64,000 bases of DNA from Osmia lignaria lignaria. Its lineage: Eukaryota > Arthropoda > Insecta > Hymenoptera > Megachilidae. The notes below the pieces were generated by a model. It was not told the DNA's origin, ran no database searches, and saw only the letters and a list, made by a program, of their open reading frames with translations. Positions 1 through 11,053 of this stretch are shown in pieces. The translations under genes and the position numbers were made by a program. The stretch lies in contig NW_027478166.1 in the NCBI RefSeq assembly GCF_051020975.1, positions 5,457,501 to 5,521,500 of the forward strand. The letters are read 5' to 3'. The number at the start of each line of letters is the position of its first letter. Within the stretch, counting starts at the first letter, position 1.

Positions 1-106
1 TAAATCTGCAAATATCTCGGAAACGAAGCGAGCTATGGCAAAATGTTAAGAGACCTTTTTTGTAGACAATTAAGTTTCCTACTTTTTATGTTCTATGATA
101 TTTTTT
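1..106. repeat. Partial satellite monomer at left window edge
   Basis: This is the last 106 bases of a monomer (consensus positions 217-322), from the end of the second internal duplication copy to the T6 tract before GATC. It shows the array continues to the left of the window. It carries the variant TGTAGACAAT in place of the usual TGTAGAGAAT, also seen before the monomers at 2362 and 5261. Confidence 0.95.
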
Positions 107-2361
107 GATCAGATGCGTAGTTCTCGAGATATATCAAGATATTTAAAAGCTCCGAAGCCGCACCAACATAATAGAGATACAGAAACACCGTGGCCCCTTT
201 CTTTGAGATAACTCTGCACTATTGCGAGCTGGAAATGCCACTTCCAGTTTAGCTGTGCAGAAGAAGAACAACAAGAAGAAGAAATATCTCGAAATATGTC
301 CGTTAGGCCCCTTCCCTTGAGATAAATCTGCAAATATCTCGGAAACGAAGCGAGCTATGGCAAAATGTTAAGAGACCTTTTTTGTAGAGAATTAAGTTTC
401 CTACTTTTTATGTTCTATGATATTTTTTGATCAGAAGCGTAGTTTTAGAGATATATCGAGATATTTAAAAGTTCCGAAGCCGCACCAACATAATAGAGAT
501 ACAGAAACACCGTGGCCCCTTTCTTTGAGATAACTCTGCACTAGTGCGAGCCACAAATGCCACTTCCAGCTTAGCTGTGCAGAAGAAGAACAACAAGAAG
601 AAGAAATATCTCGAAATATGTCCGTCAGGCCCCTTCCCTTGAGATAAATCTGCAAATATCTCGGAAACGAAGCGAGCTATGGCAAAATGTTAAGAGACCT
701 TTTTTGTAGAGAATTAAGTTTCCTACTTTTTATGTTCTATGATATTTTTTGATCAGATGCGTAGTTTGTCGAGATATATCAAGATATTTAAAAGTTCCGA
801 AGCCGCACCAACATAATAGAGATACAGAAACACCGTGGCCCCTTTCTTTGAGATAACTCTGCACTATTGCGAGCTGCAAATGCCACTTCCAGCTTAGCTG
901 TGCAGAAGAAGAACAACAAGAAGAAGAAATATCTCGAAATATGTCCGTCAGGCCCCTTCCCTTGAGATAAATCTGCAAATATCTCGGAAACGAAGCGAGC
1001 TATGGCAAAATGTTAAGAGACCTTTTTTGTAGAGAATTAAGTTTCCTACTTTTTATGTTCTATGATATTTTTTGATCAGATGCGTAGTTCTCGAGATATA
1101 TCAAGATATTTAAAAGTTCCGAAGCCGCACCAACATAATAGGGATACAGAAACACCGTGGCCCCTTTCTTTGAGATAACTCTGCACTAGTGCGAGCCGCA
1201 AATGCCACTTCCAGCTTAGCTGTGCAGAAGAAGAACAACAAGAAGAAGAAATATCTCGAAATATGTCCGTCAGGCCCCTTCCCTTGAGATAAATCTGCAA
1301 ATATCTCGGAAACGAAGCGAGCTATGGCAAAATGTTAAGAGACCTTTTTTGTAGAGAATTAAGTATCCTACTTTTTATGTTCTATGATATTTTTTGATCA
1401 GATGCGTAGTTCTCGAGATATATCAAGATATTTAAAAGTTCCGAAGCCGCACCAACATAATAGAGATACAGAAACACCGTGGCCCCTTTCTTTGAGATAA
1501 CTCTGCACTATTGCGAGCTGTAAATGCCACTTCCAGCTTAGCTGTGCAGAAGAAGAACAACAAGAAGAAGAAATATCTCGAAATATGTCCGTCAGGCCCC
1601 TTCCCTTGAGATATATCTGCAAATATCTCGGAAACGAAGCGAGCTATGGCAAAATGTTAAGAGACCTTTTTTGTAGAGAATTATGTTTCCTACAATTTAT
1701 GTTCTATGATATTTTTTGATCAGAAGCGTAGTTTTCGAGATATATCGAGATATTTAAAAGTTCCGAAGCCGCACCAACAAAATAGAGATACAGAAACACC
1801 GTGGCCCCTTTCTTTGAGATAACTCTGCACTATTGCGAGCTGTAAATGCCACTTCCAGCTTAGCTGTGCAGAAGAAGAACAACAAGAAGAAGAAATATCT
1901 CGAAATATGTCCGTCAGGCCCCTTCCCTTGAGATATATCTGCAAATATCTCGGAAACGAAGCGAGCTATGGCAAAATGTGAAGAGACCTTTTTTGTAGAG
2001 AATTATGTTTCCTACAATTTATGTTCTATGATATTTTTTGATCAGAAGCGTAGTTTTCGAGATATATCGAGATATTTAAAAGTTCCGAAGCCGCACCAAC
2101 AAAATAGAGATACAGAAACACCGTGGCCCCTTTCTTTGAGATAACTCCGCACTAGTGCGAGCCGCAGATGCCACTTCCAGCTTAGCTGTGCAGAAGAAGA
2201 ACAACAAGAAGAAGAAATATCTCGAAATATTTCCGTCAGGCCCCTTCCCTTGAGATAAATCTGCAAATATCTCGGAAACGAAGCGAGCTATGGCAAAATG
2301 TTAAGAGACCTTTTTTGTAGACAATTAAGTTTCCTACTTTTTATGTTCTATGATATTTTTT
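107..2361. repeat. Shortened copy (7 monomers) of the 2,899-bp nine-monomer HOR
   Basis: Monomers start at 107, 429, 751, 1074, 1396, 1718 and 2040. By diagnostic variants they match monomers 1, 3, 4/5 hybrid, 6, 7, 8 and 9 of the full unit at 2362-5260. Monomer 751 carries a 1-bp insertion (GTTTGTCGAG), so it is 323 bp. Monomer 2040 carries AATATTTCCG in place of AATATGTCCG, as does its partner at 4939. Two monomers of the full unit are missing here. One is a duplication hybrid found only in the full copies, and the other was apparently lost by a crossover inside monomer 751. Confidence 0.85.
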
Positions 2362-5260
2362 GATCAGATGCGTAGTTCTCGAGATATATCAAGATATTTA
2401 AAAGCTCCGAAGCCGCACCAACATAGTAGAGATACAGAAACACCGTGGCCCCTTTCTTTGAGATAACTCTGCACTATTGCGAGCTGGAAATGCCACTTCC
2501 AGTTTAGCTGTGCAGAAGAAGAACAACAAGAAGAAGAAATATCTCGAAATATGTCCGTTAGGCCCCTTCCCTTGAGATAAATCTGCAAATATCTCGGAAA
2601 CGAAGCGAGCTATGGCAAAATGTTAAGAGACCTTTTTTGTAGAGAATTAAGTTTCCTACTTTTTATGTTCTATGATATTTTTTGATCAGAAGCGTAGTTT
2701 TAGAGATATATCGAGATATTTAAAAGTTCCGAAGCCGCACCAACATAATAGAGATACAGAAACACCGTGGCCCCTTTCTTTGAGATAACTCTGCACTATT
2801 GCGAGCTGGAAATGCCACTTCCAGTTTAGCTGTGCAGAAGAAGAACAACAAGAAGAAGAAATATCTCGAAATATGTCCGTTAGGCCCCTTCCCTTGAGAT
2901 AAATCTGCAAATATCTCGGAAACGAAGCGAGCTATGGCAAAATGTTAAGAGACCTTTTTTGTAGAGAATTAAGTTTCCTACTTTTTATGTTCTATGATAT
3001 TTTTTGATCAGAAGCGTAGTTTTAGAGATATATCGAGATATTTAAAAGTTCCGAAGCCGCACCAACATAATAGAGATACAGAAACACCGTGGCCCCTTTC
3101 TTTGAGATAACTCTGCACTAGTGCGAGCCACAAATGCCACTTCCAGCTTAGCTGTGCAGAAGAAGAACAACAAGAAGAAGAAATATCTCGAAATATGTCC
3201 GTCAGGCCCCTTCCCTTGAGATAAATCTGCAAATATCTCGGAAACGAAGCGAGCTATGGCAAAATGTTAAGAGACCTTTTTTGTAGAGAATTAAGTTTCC
3301 TACTTTTTATGTTCTATGATATTTTTTGATCAGATGCGTAGTTTGTCGAGATATATCAAGATATTTAAAAGTTCCGAAGCCGCACCAACATAATAGAGAT
3401 ACAGAAACACCGTGGCCCCTTTCTTTGAGATAACTCTGCACTATTGCGAGCTGTAAATGCCACTTCCAGCTTAGCTGTGCAGAAGAAGAACAACAAGAAG
3501 AAGAAATATCTCGAAATATGTCCGTCAGGCCCCTTCCCTTGAGATATATCTGCAAATATCTCGGAAACGAAGCGAGCTATGGCAAAATGTTCAGAGACCT
3601 CTTTTGTAGAGAATGAAGTTTCCTACTTTTTATGTTCTATGATATTTTTCGATCAGATGCGTAGTTCTCGAGATATATCAAGATACTTAAAAGTTCCGAA
3701 GCCGCACCAACATAATAGAGATACAGAAACACCGTGGCCCCTTTCTCTGAGATAACTCTGCACTATTGCGACCTGCAAATGCCACTTCCAGCTTAGCTGT
3801 GCAGAAGAAGAACAACAAGAAGAAGAAATATCTCGAAATATGTCCGTCAGGCCCCTTCCCTTGAGATAAATCTGCAAATATCTCGGAAACGAAGCGAGCT
3901 ATGGCAAAATGTTAAGAGACCTTTTTTGTAGAGAATTAAGTTTCCTACTTTTTATGTTCTATGATATTTTTTGATCAGATGCGTAGTTCTCGAGATATAT
4001 CAAGATATTTAAAAGTTCCGAAGCCGCACCAACATAATAGGGATACAGAAACACCGTGGCCCCTTTCTTTGAGATAACTCTGCACTAGTGCGAGCCGCAA
4101 ATGCCACTTCCAGCTTAGCTGTGCAGAAGAAGAACAACAAGAAGAAGAAATATCTCGAAATATGTCCGTCAGGCCCCTTCCCTTGAGATAAATCTGCAAA
4201 TATCTCGGAAACGAAGCGAGCTATGGCAAAATGTTAAGAGACCTTTTTTGTAGAGAATTAAGTATCCTACTTTTTATGTTCTATGATATTTTTTGATCAG
4301 ATGCGTAGTTCTCGAGATATATCAAGATATTTAAAAGTTCCGAAGCCGCACCAACATAATAGAGATACAGAAACACCGTGGCCCCTTTCTTTGAGATAAC
4401 TCTGCACTATTGCGAGCTGTAAATGCCACTTCCAGCTTAGCTGTGCAGAAGAAGAACAACAAGAAGAAGAAATATCTCGAAATATGTCCGTCAGGCCCCT
4501 TCCCTTGAGATATATCTGCAAATATCTCGGAAACGAAGCGAGCTATGGCAAAATGTTAAGAGACCTTTTTTGTAGAGAATTATGTTTCCTACAATTTATG
4601 TTCTATGATATTTTTTGATCAGAAGCGTAGTTTTCGAGATATATCGAGATATTTAAAAGTTCCGAAGCCGCACCAACAAAATAGAGATACAGAAACACCG
4701 TGGCCCCTTTCTTTGAGATAACTCTGCACTATTGCGAGCTGTAAATGCCACTTCCAGCTTAGCTGTGCAGAAGAAGAACAACAAGAAGAAGAAATATCTC
4801 GAAATATGTCCGTCAGGCCCCTTCCCTTGAGATATATCTGCAAATATCTCGGAAACGAAGCGAGCTATGGCAAAATGTGAAGAGACCTTTTTTGTAGAGA
4901 ATTATGTTTCCTACAATTTATGTTCTATGATATTTTTTGATCAGAAGCGTAGTTTTCGAGATATATCGAGATATTTAAAAGTTCCGAAGCCGCACCAACA
5001 AAATAGAGATACAGAAACACCGTGGCCCCTTTCTTTGAGATAACTCCGCACTAGTGCGAGCCGCAGATGCCACTTCCAGCTTAGCTGTGCAGAAGAAGAA
5101 CAACAAGAAGAAGAAATATCTCGAAATATTTCCGTCAGGCCCCTTCCCTTGAGATAAATCTGCAAATATCTCGGAAACGAAGCGAGCTATGGCAAAATGT
5201 TAAGAGACCTTTTTTGTAGACAATTAAGTTTCCTACTTTTTATGTTCTATGATATTTTTT
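2362..5260. repeat. Full 9-monomer HOR unit, 2,899 bp
   Basis: Monomers start at 2362, 2684, 3006, 3328, 3651, 3973, 4295, 4617 and 4939. The unit is nine monomers plus one base, because monomer 3328 has the GTTTGTCGAG insertion. Diagnostic marks recur exactly 2,899 bp later: CATAGTAGAG in monomer 1, GTTTTAGAG in monomers 2 and 3, and CAGAGACCTC with GAATGAAG before monomer 5. Monomers are less alike within the unit than the same slots are between units, which defines a higher-order repeat. Confidence 0.9.
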
Positions 5261-6871
5261 GATCAGATGCGTAGTTCTCGAGATATATCAAGATATTTAA
5301 AAGCTCCGAAGCCGCACCAACATAGTAGAGATACAGAAACACCGTGGCCCCTTTCTTTGAGATAACTCTGCACTATTGCGAGCTGGAAATGCCACTTCCA
5401 GTTTAGCTGTGCAGAAGAAGAACAACAAGAAGAAGAAATATCTCGAAATATGTCCGTTAGGCCCCTTCCCTTGAGATAAATCTGCAAATATCTCGGAAAC
5501 GAAGCGAGCTATGGCAAAATGTTAAGAGACCTTTTTTGTAGAGAATTAAGTTTCCTACTTTTTATGTTCTATGATATTTTTTGATCAGAAGCGTAGTTTT
5601 AGAGATATATCGAGATATTTAAAAGTTCCGAAGCCGCACCAACATAATAGAGATACAGAAACACCGTGGCCCCTTTCTTTGAGATAACTCTGCACTATTG
5701 CGAGCTGGAAATGCCACTTCCAGTTTAGCTGTGCAGAAGAAGAACAACAAGAAGAAGAAATATCTCGAAATATGTCCGTTAGGCCCCTTCCCTTGAGATA
5801 AATCTGCAAATATCTCGGAAACGAAGCGAGCTATGGCAAAATGTTAAGAGACCTTTTTTGTAGAGAATTAAGTTTCCTACTTTTTATGTTCTATGATATT
5901 TTTTGATCAGAAGCGTAGTTTTAGAGATATATCGAGATATTTAAAAGTTCCGAAGCCGCACCAACATAATAGAGATACAGAAACACCGTGGCCCCTTTCT
6001 TTGAGATAACTCTGCACTAGTGCGAGCCACAAATGCCACTTCCAGCTTAGCTGTGCAGAAGAAGAACAACAAGAAGAAGAAATATCTCGAAATATGTCCG
6101 TCAGGCCCCTTCCCTTGAGATAAATCTGCAAATATCTCGGAAACGAAGCGAGCTATGGCAAAATGTTAAGAGACCTTTTTTGTAGAGAATTAAGTTTCCT
6201 ACTTTTTATGTTCTATGATATTTTTTGATCAGATGCGTAGTTTGTCGAGATATATCAAGATATTTAAAAGTTCCGAAGCCGCACCAACATAATAGAGATA
6301 CAGAAACACCGTGGCCCCTTTCTTTGAGATAACTCTGCACTATTGCGAGCTGTAAATGCCACTTCCAGCTTAGCTGTGCAGAAGAAGAACAACAAGAAGA
6401 AGAAATATCTCGAAATATGTCCGTCAGGCCCCTTCCCTTGAGATATATCTGCAAATATCTCGGAAACGAAGCGAGCTATGGCAAAATGTTCAGAGACCTC
6501 TTTTGTAGAGAATGAAGTTTCCTACTTTTTATGTTCTATGATATTTTTCGATCAGATGCGTAGTTCTCGAGATATATCAAGATACTTAAAAGTTCCGAAG
6601 CCGCACCAACATAATAGAGATACAGAAACACCGTGGCCCCTTTCTCTGAGATAACTCTGCACTATTGCGACCTGCAAATGCCACTTCCAGCTTAGCTGTG
6701 CAGAAGAGGAACAACAAGAAGAAGAAATATCTCGGAATATGTCCGTCAGGCCCCTTCCCTTGAGATAAATCTGCAAATATCTCGGAAACGATGCCAGCTA
6801 TGGGACAATGTTAAGAGACCTTTTTTGTAGAGAATTAAGTTTCCTACTTTTTATGTTCTATGATATTTTTT
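5261..6871. repeat. Partial third copy of the nine-monomer HOR (5 monomers)
   Basis: Monomers start at 5261, 5583, 5905, 6227 and 6550 and repeat slots 1-5 of the unit at 2362. By eye the match is essentially perfect to about 6707. From 6708 differences appear (AAGAGGAA, then CTCGGAATAT), followed by a cluster of four substitutions at 6792-6806. The remaining four slots are absent, so this marks the right edge of the homogenised HOR block. Confidence 0.85.
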
Positions 6872-8157
6872 GATCAGATGCGTAGTTCTCGAGATATATC
6901 GAGATATTTAAAAGTTCCGAAGCCGCACCAACATAATAGAGATACAGAAACACCGTGGCCCCTTTCTTTGAGATAACTCTGCACTAGTGCGAGCTGCAAA
7001 TGCCACTTCCAGCTTAGCTGTGCAGAAGAAGAACAACAAGAAGAAGAAATATCTCGAAATATGTCCGTCAGGCCCCTTCCCTTGAGATAAATCTGCAAAT
7101 ATCTCGGAAACGAAGCGAGCTATGGCAAAATGTTGAGACCTTTTTTGTAGAGAATTAAGTTTCCTATTTTTTATGTTCTATGATATTTTTTGATCAGATG
7201 CGTAGGTCTCGAGATATATCAAGATATTTAAAAGTTCCGAAGCCGCACCAACATAATAGAGATACAGAAACACCGTGGCCCCTTTCTTTGAGATAACTCT
7301 GCACTATTGCGCGCTGCAAATGCCACTTCCAGCTTAGCTGGGCAGAAGAAGAACAACAAGAAGAAGAAATATCTCGAAATATGTCCGTCAGGCCCCTTCC
7401 CTTGAGATAAATCTGCAAATATCTCGGAAACGAAGCGAGCTATGGCAAAATGTTAAGAGACCTTTTTTGTAGAGAATTCAGTTTCCTACTTTTTATGTTC
7501 TATGATATTTTTCGATCAGAGGCGTAGTTCTCGAGATATATCAAGATATTTAAAAGTTCCGAAGCCGCACCAACATAATAGAGATACAGAAACACCGTGG
7601 CCACTTTCTTTGAGATAACTCTGCACTATTGCGAGCTGTAAATGCCACTTCCAGCTTAGCTGTGCAGAAGAAGAACAACAAGAAGAAGAAATATCTCGAA
7701 ATATGTCCGTCAGGCCCCTTCCCTTGAGATATATCTGCAAATATCTCGGAAACGAAGCGAGCTATGGCAAAATCTTAAGAGACCTTTTTTGTAGAGAATT
7801 ATGCTTTCTACAATTTATGTTCTATGATATTTTTTGATCAGAAGCGTAGTTTTCGAGATATATCGAGATATTTAAAAGTTCCGAAGCCGCACCAACATAA
7901 TAGAGATACAGAAACACCGTGGCCCCTTTCTTTGAGATAACTCTGCACTATTGCGAGCTGTAAATGCCACTTCCAGCTTAGCTGTGCAGAAGAAGAACAA
8001 CAAGAAGAAGAAATATCTCGAAATATTTCCGTCAGGCCCCTTCCCTTGAGATAAATCTGCAAATATCTCGGAAACGAAGCGAGCTATGGCAAAATGTTAA
8101 GAGACCTTTTTTGTAGAGAATTAAGTTTCCTACTTTTTATGTTCTATGATATTTTTT

Positions 8158-8800
8158 GATCAGATGCGTAGTTCTCGAGATATATCAAGATATTTAAAAG
8201 TTCCGAAGCCGCACCAACATAATAGAGATACAGAAACACCGTGGCCCCTTTCTTTGAGATAACTCTGCACTATTGCGCGCTGCAAATGCCACTTCCAGCT
8301 TAGCTGGGCAGAAGAAGAACAACAAGAAGAAGAAATATCTCGAAATATGTCCGTCAGGCCCCTTCCCTTGAGATAAATCTGCAAATATCTCGGAAACGAA
8401 GCGAGCTATGGCAAAATGTTAAGAGACCTTTTTTGTAGAGAATTATGCTTTCTACAATTTATGTTCTATGATATTTTTTGATCAGAAGCGTAGTTTTCGA
8501 GATATATCGAGATATTTAAAGTTCCGAAGCCGCACCAACATAATAGAGATACAGAAACACCGTGGCCCCTTTCTTTGAGATAACTCTGCACTATTGCGAG
8601 CTGTAAATCCCACTTCCAGCTTAGCTGTGCAGAAGAAGAACAACAAGAAGAAGAAATATCTCGAAATATGTCCGTCAGGCCCCTTCCCTTGAGATATATC
8701 TGCAAATATCTCGGAAACGAAGCGAGCTATGGCAAAATGTTAAGAGACCTTTTTTGTAGAGAATTAAGTTTCCTACTTTTTATGTTCTATGATATTTTTT
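8158..8800. repeat. Two-monomer segment, copy 1 of a duplication at 1,287-bp spacing
   Basis: Monomers 8158 and 8480 recur at 9445 and 9767. Shared rare marks are GCGCGCTGC with GCTGGGCAG in the first monomer, then TTTAAAGTTCC (1-bp deletion) and TAAATCCCAC in the second. The following monomers (8801 and 10088) differ, so the duplicated block is bounded here. Confidence 0.8.
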
Positions 8801-9444
8801 GATCAGATGCGTAGTTCTCGAGATATATCAAGATATTTAAAAGTTCCGAAGCCGCACCAACATAATAGAGATACAGAAACACCGTGGCCCCTTTCTTTGA
8901 GATAACTCTGCACTATTGCGAGCTGTAAATGCCACTTCCAGCTTAGCTGTGCAGAAGAAGAACAACAAGAAGAAGAAATATCTCGAAATATGTCCGTCAG
9001 GCCCCTTCCCTTGAGATATATCTGCAAATATCTCGGAAACGAAGCGAGCTATGGCAAAATGTTAAGAGACCTTTTTTGTAGAGAATTATGTTTCCTACAA
9101 TTTATGTTCTACGATATTTTTTGATCAGAAGCGTAGTTTTCGAGATATATCGAGATATTTAAAAGTTCCGAAGCCGCACCAACATAATAGAGATACAGAA
9201 ACACCGTGGCCCCTTTCTTTGAGATAACTCTGCACTATTGCGAGCTGCAAATGCCACTTCCAGCTTAGCTGTGCAGAAGAAGAACAACAAGAAGAAGAAA
9301 TATCTCGAAATATGTCCGTCAGGCCCCTTCCCTTGGGATAAATCTGCAATTATCTCGGAAACGAAGCGAGCTATGGCAAAATGTTTAGAGACCTTTCTTG
9401 TAGAGAATTAAGTTTCCTACCTTTTATGTAGTATGATATTTTTT

Positions 9445-10087
9445 GATCAGATGCGTAGTTCTCGAGATATATCAAGATATTTAAAAGTTCCGAAGCCGCA
9501 CCAACATAATAGAGATACAGAAACACCGTGGCCCCTTTCTTTGAGATAACTCTGCACTATTGCGCGCTGCAAATGCCACTTCCAGCTTAGCTGGGCAGAA
9601 GAAGAACAACAAGAAGAAGAAATATCTCGAAATATGTCCGTCAGGCCCCTTCCCTTGAGATAAATCTGCAAATATCTCGGAAACGAAGCGAGCTATGGCA
9701 ATATGTTAAGAGACCTTTTTTGTAGAGAATTATGCTTTCTACAATTTATGTTCTATGATATTTTTTGATCAGAAGCGTAGTTTTCGAGATATATCGAGAT
9801 ATTTAAAGTTCCGAAGCCGCACCAACATAATAGAGATACAGAAACACCGTGGCCCCTTTCTTTGAGATAACTCTGCACTATTGCGAGCTGTAAATCCCAC
9901 TTCCAGCTTAGCTGTGCAGAAGAAGAACAACAAGAAGAAGAAATATCTCGAAATATGTCCGTCAGGCCCCTTCCCTTGAGATATATCTGCAAATATCTCG
10001 GAAACGAAGCGAGCTATGGCAAAATGTTAAGAGACCTTTTTTGTAGAGAATTATGTTTCCTACAATTTATGTTCTATGACATTTTTT
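9445..10087. repeat. Two-monomer segment, copy 2 of the duplication at 1,287-bp spacing
   Basis: Second copy of 8158-8800 with the same four rare marks, including the 1-bp deletion that makes the second monomer 321 bp. The upstream junction differs: the sequence just before 9445 has TTTATGTAGTATG instead of TTTATGTTCTATG, a mark that reappears far away near 52269 and 58067. Confidence 0.8.
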
Positions 10088-11053
10088 GATCAGAAGCGTA
10101 GTTTTCGAGATATATCGAGATATTTAAAAGTTCCGAAGCCGCACCAACAAAATAGAGATACAGAAACACCGTGGCCCCTTTCTTTGAGATAACTCTGCAC
10201 TAGTGCGAGCCGCAGATGCCACTTCCAGCTTAGCTGTGCAGAAGAAGAACAACAAGAAGAAGAAATATCTCGAAATATTTCCGTCAGGCCCCTTCCCTTG
10301 AGATAAATCTGCAAATATCTCGGAAACGAAGCGAGCTATGGCAAAATGTTAAGAGACCTTTTTTGTAGAGAATTAAGTTTCCTACTTTTTATGTTCTATG
10401 ATATTTTTTGATCAGATGCGCAGTTCTCGAGATATATCAAGATATTTAAAAGTTCCGAAGCCGCACCAACATAATAGAGATACAGAAACACCGTGGCCCC
10501 TTTCTTTGAGATAACTCTGCACTATTGCGAGCTGGAAATGCCACTTCCAGTTTAGCTGTGCAGAAGAAGAACAACAAGAAGAAGAAATATCTCGAAATAT
10601 GTCCGTCAGGCCCCTTCCCTTGAGATATATCTGCAAATATCTCGGAAACGAAGCGAGCTACGGCAAAATGTTAAGAGACCTTTTTTGTAGAGAATTAAGT
10701 TTCCTACTTTTTATGTTCTATGATATTTTTTTATCAGAAGCGTAGTTTTCGAGATATATCGAGATATTTAAAAGTTCCGAAGCCGCACCAACATAATAGA
10801 GATACAGAAACACCGTGGCCCCTTTCTTTGAGATAACTCTGCACTAGTGCGAGCCGCAAATGCCACTTCCAGCTTAGCTGTGCAGAAGAGGAACAACAAG
10901 AAGAAGAAATATCTCGAAATATGTCCGTCAGGCCCCTTCCCTTGAGATAAATCTGCAAATATCTCGGAAACGAAGCGAGCTATGGCAAAATGTTAAGAGA
11001 CCTTTTTTGTAGAGAATTAAGTTTCCTACTTTTTATGTTCTATGATATTTTTT

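Larger units (their letters stand above)
6872..11053. repeat. Mosaic satellite segment (13 monomers) without one dominant HOR
   Basis: Monomers start at 6872, 7192, 7514, 7836, 8158, 8480, 8801, 9123, 9445, 9767, 10088, 10410 and 10732. Monomer 6872 is 320 bp because two bases are lost near 7134 (TTGAGACC for TTAAGAGACC). Monomers 8480 and 9767 are 321 bp through loss of one A (TTTAAAGTTCC). Monomers 7192, 8158 and 9445 share GCGCGCTGC and GCTGGGCAG. Individual monomers resemble slots of the flanking HORs, but the order is scrambled. Confidence 0.85.
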
